This document shows, in pieces, positions 44,797 to 51,769 of a stretch of 64,000 nt of DNA. Source of the stretch: an uncultured Mollicutes bacterium (GTDB lineage: Bacteria; Bacillota_I; Bacilli_A; ML615J-28; CAG-313); NCBI GenBank assembly GCA_900548675.1, contig URLJ01000004.1, positions 35,429-99,428 on the forward strand. The letters run 5' to 3'. Each line of letters opens with the position of its first letter. Position 1 is the stretch's first letter. The translations under genes were made by a program, and so were the position numbers. The notes beneath the pieces were generated by a model. That model worked only from the letters and a program-made list of their open reading frames with translations, did no database searches and was not told the origin of the DNA.

Positions 44797-45694
44797 TCAC
44801 GTTGCTAATAACGGAAAAGAAATGTTGCTTGGCTCAGCTAAGGAAGCTCTATCATATGGAGCAAATTGCTTTATGGTGTATATGGGAGCACCTCAAAACA
44901 CCTTTAGAAAAAAAATCAATGAAATGCGCATAAAAGAAATGCGTGAATTACTGAAAGAAAACAATATAGATATAAATGATGTAATAGTTCATTGTCCATA
45001 TATTGTAAATTTGGCTCAAACTGATCAAATTAAACACCAATTTGCGGTAGAGTTTTTAACTAAAGAGATTAATTTGATTGATGCAGTGGGCGCTAAGATA
45101 ATGGTTTTACATCCTGGTGCTCATGTTGGACTAGGTTCTGCTAAAGGATGCGATGTAATCGCATCGAGCATTAATGAAATAATAAAAGCTACCCCAAATT
45201 CCCAAGTCATTATTGCTTTAGAAACGATGGCTGGAAAAGGTACCGAATGTGGTGCTACATTTGAAGAAATTAAATCAATCATAGATAAAGTAACGGATAA
45301 AACAAGAATAGGAGTTTGTCTTGATACTTGTCATATCAGTGATGCTGGCTACGCTTTAGTGGATAATTATGAGGAAACTATCAAATTATTTGATAAGATT
45401 ATTGGTTTAAATAATTTAAAGGTAATTCATATTAACGATAGTAAGAATCCTTGTGCTTCTCATAAGGATCGTCATGAAAATATCGGTTTTGGCTATATTG
45501 GTTTTGATACAATTTCAAAAATTGTTTATGATGAACGTTTTAAGGAAATACCAAAAATATTAGAAACTCCTTATATTCCAAGCGCTAACTTTAAAGATAA
45601 AAGTTATCCCCCATATAAAGTCGAAATTGCCATGATAAAGGCTAACAAGTTTGATCCTGAATTAAAAAATAAAGTCATTGCTCAATATGAGTAA
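44783..45694 (+). CDS. nfo: Endonuclease IV
   Basis: A 303-residue AP endonuclease that nicks DNA 5' to abasic sites. A TIM barrel with three zinc ions is indicated by the N-terminal IGSHVANNGKEML, VHCPYIVNLA, VLHPGAHVG, ALETMAGKGTECG, GVCLDTCHISDAGY and the C-terminal DRHENIGFGYIGF. Start at 44783 overlaps cshB, implying coupling. The gene ends the mtaB-cshB-nfo run. Confidence 0.95.
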   Translation: MKIGSHVANNGKEMLLGSAKEALSYGANCFMVYMGAPQNTFRKKINEMRIKEMRELLKENNIDINDVIVHCPYIVNLAQTDQIKHQFAVEFLTKEINLIDAVGAKIMVLHPGAHVGLGSAKGCDVIASSINEIIKATPNSQVIIALETMAGKGTECGATFEEIKSIIDKVTDKTRIGVCLDTCHISDAGYALVDNYEETIKLFDKIIGLNNLKVIHINDSKNPCASHKDRHENIGFGYIGFDTISKIVYDERFKEIPKILETPYIPSANFKDKSYPPYKVEIAMIKANKFDPELKNKVIAQYE

Positions 45695-45722
45695 TGACTT
45701 TTTAAAAAATAAAGCATATTAA

Positions 45723-45751
45723 TTGTCAAAACAATCAAAAATAAGTATAAT
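45723..45751 (+). promoter_or_regulatory. Promoter of tRNA-Glu
   Basis: TTGTCA (45723-45728), 17 bp, TATAAT (45746-45751), with the tRNA starting 13 bp downstream. Confidence 0.85.
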
Positions 45752-45763
45752 ATTATAGACATT

Positions 45764-45840
45764 GGTCCATTGGAGAAGTGGCTTAACTCACATGCCTTTC
45801 ACGCATGCATTCATGGGTTCGAATCCCGTATGGATCACCA
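45764..45840 (+). tRNA. tRNA-Glu (anticodon TTC)
   Basis: The acceptor stem GGTCCAT pairs with ATGGATC, the discriminator is A, and CCA is encoded. The anticodon stem is CATGC/GCATG around loop CTTTCAC, giving anticodon TTC at 45798-45800. The D arm (GAG/CTC) and the T arm (GGGTTCGAATCCC) are complete. It is a lone tRNA gene with its own promoter and terminator. Confidence 0.96.
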
Positions 45841-45854
45841 TTAAAGTAAATCTA

Positions 45855-45885
45855 TTAGTCTTCTGAATATGAAGGCTAATTTTTT
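45855..45885 (+). terminator. Terminator of tRNA-Glu
   Basis: TTAGTCTTC (45855-45863) pairs with GAAGGCTAA (45871-45879, one T-G), followed by six T residues. Confidence 0.8.
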
Positions 45886-45894
45886 ATTATATAG

Positions 45895-45935
45895 GGTATT
45901 TTAGTCAAAAAAGGCTAGAATACCTTATTTTTTTA
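45895..45935 (+). terminator. Second terminator-like hairpin
   Basis: GGTATTTTAGTC (45895-45906) pairs imperfectly with GGCTAGAATACC (45913-45924), followed by a T-rich tract. Confidence 0.65.
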
Positions 45936-45982
45936 TGCAAATATGAAACATTTAGATTTAAACAATATGGGAGACGTGCCAC

Positions 45983-46015
45983 GGACTCGAACCATTAACT
46001 TACGGGACTCGAACC
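45983..46015 (-). repeat. Two tRNA T-arm-like fragments
   Basis: GGACTCGAACC occurs at 45983-45993 and 46005-46015. On the minus strand each reads GGTTCGAGTCC, the invariant T-loop of tRNA. The flanking GGGAGACGTGCCAC (about 45969-45982) could be the matching acceptor end of a lost tRNA. No complete tRNA can be folded. Confidence 0.65.
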
Positions 46016-46097
46016 TATGAATATAGTGATAATAAAAAACTTAACTTTAAGTTAATATGTGGTTAACTACTGGTGGGTGGTAAATATATTTTTTTGA

Positions 46098-46130
46098 TGA
46101 TATAATATTAATAGAAACAATGTTTCTATT
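46098..46130 (+). promoter_or_regulatory. XRE gene promoter with 21-bp palindromic operator
   Basis: The extended -10 TGATATAAT (46098-46106) is followed by AATAGAAACA (46110-46119), a central A, and TGTTTCTATT (46121-46130), a perfect 10-bp inverted repeat over the expected transcription start. The site is well placed for autorepression by the XRE protein. Confidence 0.75.
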
Positions 46131-46193
46131 GTAATTAAGGCCGATATTACAAATAATATAAAAGCAAAATTGCTTTAAGAAAGGAATGTATTT

Positions 46194-47093
46194 ATGAATA
46201 TTAAAATTTCAGAAAACATCAAAAGATTAAGAAAAACTAAAAAGATTACTCAAGAAGGATTAGCAGAAATTTTTAATGTTACACCTGCCGCCGTTAGCAA
46301 ATGGGAAAATAACGAAACTTACCCGGATATTACACTGTTATTTCCTTTATCACATTTCTTTGGTGTATCGATTGATGAATTAATGGGATATGACTATATG
46401 CTAATTGAAGAAGAAATTAAGAAAGTAAAAGTTGAAATTCATAATGCTTGGTTTGTTAATAATGATTGGGATAAAGCAAAAGAATTAACCGTTGCCGCAA
46501 GATCAGCCTATCCTAATGATTATGAAATAATGATTAATTTCTTATTCTTTACAACAGGTGGAATGGCAGACAATGATTCAAGTGTACTTTTACAAAATGA
46601 AAAAGAAATCATTAAAGTATGTGATTTAATACTAGAAGGTTGTAATGTAGAAAACTATAGACTTGAAGCTATTAATTATAAAGCAAAAGTGTTATATGCA
46701 AAAGGTGATGAACAAGGTGCTTTAGAACTATTAAATAATTTTCCATCATTCTATCATGTAAGTGGTCAAAAAATTGAACAACTTTATAAAAAAGGCACTA
46801 AAGAATACTATAATCAATTAATATCAAACTTATATGAACTTGCTACATTTGTAGGAAATAAATTTGGTAAGTATATAGCATATGATGATAAGTTATCAAA
46901 TAAAGAAAAGATTGATAAAGTAGGTAAACTAGTAAAATTATATAATAGTATTAAAGGTGATAAAGACTATGATATTTTATTAAAAGTTATTAAAGATGCA
47001 GTTAAAGAAGTAGTTCATAGAGGTAAACTAATTGGATTTAGTAATCAAGAAATTGGAACATTAGAAGAGATTAATACAGAAATTGATAGATAA
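46194..47093 (+). CDS. XRE-family transcriptional regulator with helical C-terminal domain
   Basis: A 299-residue regulator. Residues 1-65 are a Cro/CI-type helix-turn-helix (KITQEGLAEIFNVTPAAVSK, then WENNETYPDITLL). Residues about 75-299 are predicted mostly helical and TPR-like, with repeated YxxALELL-type stretches, probably a dimerisation or sensing domain. AGAAAGGA precedes the ATG. The perfect palindrome in its promoter suggests autoregulation. It is monocistronic and ends in a strong terminator. Its targets are unknown; the adjacent toxin-antitoxin pair is a candidate. Confidence 0.82.
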   Translation: MNIKISENIKRLRKTKKITQEGLAEIFNVTPAAVSKWENNETYPDITLLFPLSHFFGVSIDELMGYDYMLIEEEIKKVKVEIHNAWFVNNDWDKAKELTVAARSAYPNDYEIMINFLFFTTGGMADNDSSVLLQNEKEIIKVCDLILEGCNVENYRLEAINYKAKVLYAKGDEQGALELLNNFPSFYHVSGQKIEQLYKKGTKEYYNQLISNLYELATFVGNKFGKYIAYDDKLSNKEKIDKVGKLVKLYNSIKGDKDYDILLKVIKDAVKEVVHRGKLIGFSNQEIGTLEEINTEIDR

Positions 47094-47101
47094 GTAAATT
47101 G

Positions 47102-47146
47102 GTCAGCAAGTAGAATAGTTATGGTAGTATGCTTGCTGACTTTTTT
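47102..47146 (+). terminator. Terminator of the XRE gene
   Basis: GTCAGCAAG (47102-47110) pairs with CTTGCTGAC (47132-47140), followed by six T residues. Confidence 0.85.
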
Positions 47147-47177
47147 AGTAAAAAAATCTTAAAAAAAGCCGAAAAAC

Positions 47178-47207
47178 TTGCATAATGTATATCAAATGTG
47201 ATACAAT
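47178..47207 (+). promoter_or_regulatory. Promoter of the RelB-Fic pair
   Basis: TTGCAT (47178-47183), 18 bp, TACAAT (47202-47207), with TGA before the -10. Confidence 0.65.
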
Positions 47208-47227
47208 AATAATGAGAGGTGTTTAAA

Positions 47228-47569
47228 ATGAATAAATCAATAAATAAAACTGAATTGATTCATATTAGAATAGAACCTGATGTAAAAGTTCAGTCAGAAA
47301 ACATTTTTAAAAGATTAGGTGTTAATACTTCTTATGCAGTATCAATGTTTTTAAATCAGGTAATATTAAGAGGAGGTTTTCCCTTTGAGATAGAACTACC
47401 TAAAAATAATAATGAAGAATATACTAATCTAGCCATGATAATAGAATCAACTGCTGGAAATGGAAAAGTAAGTGAAAAAAATAAAAATATTTTAAATTTA
47501 TATTCAAGTGGTCAAATTGATTATGAAACGGCTGTATTCGCGATAAAAAGGAGTTTTATAAATGAGTAA
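47228..47569 (+). CDS. RelB/DinJ-like antitoxin with VbhA-like C-terminal half
   Basis: A 113-residue small protein. Residues about 7-55 (HIRIEPDVKVQSENIFKRLG, then FLNQVILRGGFPFEI) are a RelB/DinJ-type ribbon-helix-helix. The C-terminal half (about 66-108) has ILNLYSSGQIDYETAVFAIK, resembling the L-x-x-Y-x-x-G-x-I-x-x-(D/E)-E-A segment of VbhA-type Fic antitoxins. The strict inhibitory motif (S/T)xxxE(G/N) is not exact; AMIIES is nearest. GAGAGGTG precedes ATG 47228. It overlaps the Fic gene by 8 bp, as expected for a toxin-antitoxin pair. The hybrid reading is an inference. Confidence 0.75.
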   Translation: MNKSINKTELIHIRIEPDVKVQSENIFKRLGVNTSYAVSMFLNQVILRGGFPFEIELPKNNNEEYTNLAMIIESTAGNGKVSEKNKNILNLYSSGQIDYETAVFAIKRSFINE

Positions 47570-48266
47570 AGATCCATATGTATATGATGATACAAACGTA
47601 TTGAAGAATCTTGCAAATATTAAAGAACAACATAAGTTGGATGATTATGAAACTACAATGGTTAATTTAGGTATAATCAAATTATTAAAATCAGATATCG
47701 AAATAGTTAAAGTTAATGATATTTTTCTTATACATAAAATTTTATTTGAAAATGTATATGAGTGGGCAGGAGAGAAAAGAGTAATAAATATTTTTAAAAC
47801 TGAACCAATCCTAAATGGGTTATCAGTCACATATTCAGATCATAGCAAAATTAATGATGATTTAACTAAAATACAAAAAGGTATTAATTCTATTGAATGG
47901 AAAATCTTATCAAAAAACGAAATGATTAATAAGATTGTTAGAATAATATCATCAATTTGGCAGGTGCACTCTTTTAGAGAGGGAAATACAAGGGTTGTTA
48001 CTTTGTTTTTATATTATTTCTTGAAAAAATTAGGGTTTAAGGTTAATAGGGAGTTTATTGACAAACATGCGAAATATTTTAGAAATGCACTTGTTTTAGC
48101 TTCAATTGATGAATATAGTGAATATAATTATCTAGAAGAAATATTAAAAGACTCAATCAGTTTTAAAATTGTTGATGATGAATTAAATATTAAATATCAA
48201 ACAATAAAAGGATACGATTTAGATAAATATGAATATAACTATCATTCATCAAAGAAGGATGATTAA
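47562..48266 (+). CDS. Fic-family protein (putative toxin)
   Basis: A 234-residue Fic domain protein. Fic enzymes transfer AMP or related groups to hydroxyls of target proteins. The active loop is HSFREGNTR at 136-144, with the catalytic His and the phosphate-binding GN. The second Arg of the canonical HxFx(D/E)GNxRxxR is Thr, a change that could weaken nucleotide binding. The N-terminal region includes FENVYEWAGEKRVINI (about 62-77), the usual beta-flap context. GGAG lies upstream inside the antitoxin gene. Confidence 0.85.
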   Translation: MSKDPYVYDDTNVLKNLANIKEQHKLDDYETTMVNLGIIKLLKSDIEIVKVNDIFLIHKILFENVYEWAGEKRVINIFKTEPILNGLSVTYSDHSKINDDLTKIQKGINSIEWKILSKNEMINKIVRIISSIWQVHSFREGNTRVVTLFLYYFLKKLGFKVNREFIDKHAKYFRNALVLASIDEYSEYNYLEEILKDSISFKIVDDELNIKYQTIKGYDLDKYEYNYHSSKKDD

Positions 48267-48323
48267 ACAAGTGACATATAGTCCCATACACCTATTAAAA
48301 AGATAGATATCGTAGCAGTTAGG

Positions 48324-48431
48324 CATTAAAGTAAATCGATAAGTCTTTTAGTAAGGCTTATTTTTTTGCATTTTATAGGGCTTTTTAGTTAAAAGGTTAG
48401 AATATCCTGTTTTTTTTATTTATTCATGCAA
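48324..48431 (+). repeat. Direct repeat, copy 2
   Basis: It begins CATTAAAGTAAATC like copy 1, then a short hairpin with a T-run (AAGTCTT/AAGGCTT, about 48341-48368), the shared word TATAGGG, a second imperfect hairpin and a final ATGCAA. The order matches copy 1 with substitutions and small indels. Confidence 0.65.
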
Positions 48432-48491
48432 CTTTTTGTAGTAATAACTATAGGAGGCTTACCATAGACTTTAACCTATAAAAGGTAATGA

Positions 48492-48519
48492 TGGAAATAT
48501 TTAAAAAAAATAGTATAAT
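48492..48519 (+). promoter_or_regulatory. Promoter of the ECF sigma gene
   Basis: TGGAAA (48492-48497), 16 bp, TATAAT (48514-48519). A GGAAC word, typical of ECF -35 elements, lies at 48536-48540, closer to the gene, and could be a second, self-controlled promoter. Confidence 0.5.
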
Positions 48520-48584
48520 AATTATATAAATTATGGGAACCTTTTTATAACTTTTGCAACTATATAAGTGAAGAGGTAAAAATT

Positions 48585-50192
48585 ATGAATAATACGAATA
48601 AAGATGAGTTAAAAGAAAAAGTAGTCGATTGTGCTAGTAAAGTATTTTTCTATTGTATAAAAAGATGTAATAGTAGAATGGATGCTGAGGATTTATCACA
48701 AACAATTCTTCTAGAAATAATTCAAAATATTGATAAAGGTGCACGTATTGATAATATGGATTATTATGTTTGGGGTGTTTGTAAAAATCAATATAATATG
48801 TATTTAAGAAAAACTATTAAAGATAGAGGTAGTCTTGAGTATAAAGAAGATATTGATGATAAAGATGAATCGCCATCAGTACTTGATGAAATACTTGAAG
48901 ATGAAAAAATAAGTAGAATGAATCAAGCCATTAAACTATTAAGTAAAGATTATGCAGAAATACTTTATGCTTATTATGTGGAAGATAAAACTCTAAAGTT
49001 CATAGCAGAAGAATTAAATATGCCTCTTGGAACAGTAAAGAAAAGACTGTTTACTGTTAGACAAAAGTTAAAGGAGTATTTAGATATGGAAAAATTAAAT
49101 GGAAAGAAAGCTTATGTGCCAAAGAGTTTTAATGTTACTCAATCATATAGTGGTGAATTAAATTATAATCCTAGTGATTATATTAACTCCTTATTAGTGA
49201 AAAATTTATTATATCATTCATATGGTAATGAATGTAGTTTAGAAGACTATTCAATTGAACTTGGGATTTCAATAGCTTATATAGAAGAATTTGTTAATAA
49301 GTTAGAATCTAAAGATTTTTTAATAAAAAGGGATAATGGAAAGTATTTAACAAATGTAGCATTCATTGATAAAAAAGACAGAAGAGAAATTCTTGATTTT
49401 GAAAGAGAAAATATTTCAGGATATTATAAAGCGCTAGTAAAATTTGCTAAAAACAATTTATCTTACTATAAATCTTTACTTGATGAGACAACCGCTTTAG
49501 ATGAACACTTATTATGGAGTTTACTTTTACTTACAATGTTTTCAGTAGAAGATAAGTTTAGAACGGAATATACGCTGAGAAAAGATGGCTTTAATTGGGA
49601 TTTAATGTTACTTGAAACTGTTGATAAATTATATTCAGATGAATTTTTTATCTCTGCTAATGCTACATTTAGCGATTATTATGGTCGTCATATCGTCATT
49701 AGGGGATTTCCAGCAAATCATTGGAAAGAAGACGGGGGAGCTTCTGATGTAATATCATATAATAGAGCTTTAACAGGTGAATTTAATTTAGAAATTTTAA
49801 ATAGTATTTTAAATTTAAATAAAAGGTATGGCGATATGTCAGAATCAGAAAAAGAAATTGTAAATACATATGTTAAACGTGGTTGTTTTGATCTTGTAGA
49901 TGATGAAATAAAAATTAATATACCTGTAATATCAATGGAAAATTATAAAGAACTTTGTGAAAAAGTTGTAAATGATGAAGAGTTAATAAGTGCTTATAAG
50001 GAACTATATAATGGCGTTTATATGAAAGTAAGAAGTTTAATTCCAAATTATTTAGAAAAACAAACGCCATTTATTATTCAATCGGCTACACTTACTAGAG
50101 CTTTGATTATTGCTAAAGCCTTCAATGAAGGTATAATTAAAGATGATAAAACAAGAGAAAAATTTATTTATAATGGTATTATTATAAAATAA
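48585..50192 (+). CDS. ECF-type sigma factor with large C-terminal domain
   Basis: A 535-residue protein. Residues about 10-85 are sigma region 2 (MDAEDLSQTILLEIIQNI). Residues about 112-165 are region 4 (LKFIAEELNMPLGTVKKRLF). An alpha/beta-rich extension of about 370 residues follows that I cannot assign; it includes a possible helix-turn-helix near 215-250 (LEDYSIELGISIAYIEEFVN). Classical ECF factors are about 180 residues, so regulation may be built into the tail instead of an anti-sigma factor. No anti-sigma gene is adjacent. GAAGAGGT precedes the ATG. Confidence 0.8.
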   Translation: MNNTNKDELKEKVVDCASKVFFYCIKRCNSRMDAEDLSQTILLEIIQNIDKGARIDNMDYYVWGVCKNQYNMYLRKTIKDRGSLEYKEDIDDKDESPSVLDEILEDEKISRMNQAIKLLSKDYAEILYAYYVEDKTLKFIAEELNMPLGTVKKRLFTVRQKLKEYLDMEKLNGKKAYVPKSFNVTQSYSGELNYNPSDYINSLLVKNLLYHSYGNECSLEDYSIELGISIAYIEEFVNKLESKDFLIKRDNGKYLTNVAFIDKKDRREILDFERENISGYYKALVKFAKNNLSYYKSLLDETTALDEHLLWSLLLLTMFSVEDKFRTEYTLRKDGFNWDLMLLETVDKLYSDEFFISANATFSDYYGRHIVIRGFPANHWKEDGGASDVISYNRALTGEFNLEILNSILNLNKRYGDMSESEKEIVNTYVKRGCFDLVDDEIKINIPVISMENYKELCEKVVNDEELISAYKELYNGVYMKVRSLIPNYLEKQTPFIIQSATLTRALIIAKAFNEGIIKDDKTREKFIYNGIIIK

Positions 50193-50309
50193 GTTAGCTG
50201 ACTTTTTAAATAGTAGAAATAAATGCATTTTTATATGCGAACACGACACTAATGTTCGGAAAACTAGATGAGATTTATCATGGCCCATAACCTATAAGAT
50301 ATTTATAAT

Positions 50310-50339
50310 TTGAAACACATTATTTATAAATGGTATAAT
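50310..50339 (+). promoter_or_regulatory. Promoter of the broken lipoprotein gene
   Basis: TTGAAA (50310-50315), 18 bp, TATAAT (50334-50339), with TGG before the -10. Confidence 0.7.
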
Positions 50340-50358
50340 ATATGTGTAGATATAAAAC

Positions 50359-50386
50359 TTTTTGCCACCTTTGAAAGGTGCAAAAA
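50359..50386 (+). other. Hairpin in the 5' leader of the lipoprotein pseudogene
   Basis: TTTTTG-C-CACCTTT pairs with AAAGGTG-CAAAAA. It lies in the leader 20-70 bp after the promoter and is flanked by A/T runs rather than followed by a T-run on the plus strand. Confidence 0.55.
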
Positions 50387-50428
50387 AACTTTATAGTTAT
50401 TTGTTGTATAGATGGGAGGTAAACTTTA

Positions 50429-51359
50429 ATGAAGAAAATATTAATTAGTATATTTTTGTTGGTTTTTACGTTAAGTTTAACAGGATGCTTAAATAATGAT
50501 GGCTCTGGTTTCGTGAAACCAAGAGTTTTGCGGGAAAGTAATTTATCTGATTTTATTAAACCGACTCATACGGATACATTTAAAAGATAAATCTTAGGAT
50601 ATTGTTATTTTAATTCTACAAAAGAAGAGTTTGAAAAATACGCAGAAGAAGTATATAATTATTTATTAGAAAAAGACTATCGATATTTTGGATATTCTGG
50701 AGAAGTATTAAATTCATTATTTGGTGCAGATCCTACTTATGAATTAATTCTAAGTTCAAATCTATCAGAACATTATAATGAATATTTTAATGATGAAAAA
50801 TTAGATAGTATTAATTATGAATTTGTATTTGGCAAAGAAATTGATGAATCTAATAAATTAAGTAAATGATGTTCTCGTACGTTTAACATTAAAGGTGGAT
50901 AGTACTTTTGAGAATGGGTATAATACAAGGTTACAAGTAAGAAATAATAGAAATCTTATGTCTAGTTTTATTTACATCCCAGAAAATTTAGAGTTTTTTG
51001 AAATTGAAGATGCATTTAATAGTGGGTTATTGAATAGAAATGAACTACAAGAAATTGCAGATGTACTTAATGGAATTAAGCGATCAAAAACTACATACAA
51101 TATTGGATATGATATAGCTGCACAGAAAAAATATTTAGAAACTTTAATTAATACGGCACCGTATGCAAGAATTAAAGATATATATGTATTTTTTTATTTT
51201 GAAAATGAAAAAGGTTATGTTGTGCAAGTTAAAGATTATTTTACAAAATGTCCGACTGATAAAAAAGAAATAATAATTGACAATGTAGTTATAACATATG
51301 CAGAACCTAAACCAATCTTCATAAAAAAATTAATAAATAACCAACTTAAAGCTAGTTAA
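50429..51359 (+). pseudogene. Broken lipoprotein gene, paralogue of the 15-kb lipoprotein
   Basis: The ATG at 50429 follows GGGAGG and encodes a signal peptide with lipobox LTGC (MKKILISIFLLVFTLSLTGC). The frame meets TAA at 50588-50590 after 53 codons but stays open beyond it to TGA at 50867. About there (50861-50868) a one-base shift moves to the frame that continues NDVLVRLTLKVDSTFENG and runs to 51359. The last piece contains FFEIEDAFNSGLLNRNELQE, the same helix motif as in the lipoprotein at 14954-16039. The intact protein would have had about 310 residues. An internal GTG at 50895 could start a 154-residue fragment, but it has no signal peptide. Confidence 0.75.
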
Positions 51360-51769
51360 TGACACTAATGAATTCCATAAAGCGAACACTACTTGTAAAA
51401 CTATAAGAGTTAATGAAAATAATACAATAACTGAAAATTGCCTTTTTAAATTTAAATGTAGTTTGCTGAAACTATTCATCATAAAAGTCTTAAATAGGAA
51501 TACTTTGTAAACATAATTAAATATTTTATTCACATCAAATCAAATAGTTATTATCATTTTTAACTAGTTAGCTCTCTTTATAAAGAGAGCTTTTTTGATA
51601 TAGACTAACTCTATAAAAATGCTATAAAGGATATGTTGATTTGTCAATTTTGGTCTCACATCAATTGTAACACAACAGTTATTAATTTCATAATAATGTA
51701 AAAGCGTGTTTTTTTTGGTAATTATAGTGTATAATAATAAAAAGTAAGAAGGAAAAAAGAGGAACGAAA
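51360..51769. other. 410-bp intergenic stretch
   Basis: It contains a strong terminator (51570-51597) and a -10-like TATAAT at 51730-51735 before the next operon. A 46-codon open frame at its left end has no start signal or recognisable product. Confidence 0.7.
51570..51597 (+). terminator. Rho-independent terminator
   Basis: AGCTCTCTTTA pairs perfectly with TAAAGAGAGCT (51570-51580 with 51581-51591, folding in the AT centre), followed by a T-run. Confidence 0.88.

Larger units (their letters stand above)
45839..45940 (+). repeat. Direct repeat, copy 1 (tRNA-Glu 3' flank)
   Basis: About 100 bp beginning CATTAAAGTAAATC (with the last bases of the tRNA) and ending ATGCAA. It resembles 48324-48431, which starts and ends with the same words and has the same two-hairpin layout, though the interiors have diverged. 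The pair flanks the XRE and RelB-Fic genes. Confidence 0.65.
45841..46193. other. 353-bp non-coding stretch after tRNA-Glu
   Basis: It contains, in order, two terminator hairpins, two tRNA T-arm fragments on the minus strand, an extended -10 promoter and a 21-bp palindromic operator before the XRE gene. I see no coding sequence. Confidence 0.8.
48267..48584. other. 318-bp non-coding stretch
   Basis: It holds repeat copy 2 (48324-48431) with terminator-like hairpins and the promoter of the ECF sigma gene. No coding sequence is supported. Confidence 0.7.

Noticed and set aside
45969..46030. A second, intact tRNA gene on the minus strand
   Set aside because: Neither T-arm word is accompanied by a foldable anticodon arm and acceptor stem.
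47562..48266. Doc-type phosphotransferase toxin
   Set aside because: The length, the HSFREGNTR loop and the N-terminal flap context fit Fic proper rather than the short Doc family.
50591..50869. Readthrough or selenocysteine-style recoding of the lipoprotein gene
   Set aside because: The interrupting codon is TAA and a separate frameshift follows; two independent lesions are simpler.
51360..51510. A small gene after the broken lipoprotein
   Set aside because: The 46-codon frame has no start codon with a ribosome-binding site and no recognisable sequence.
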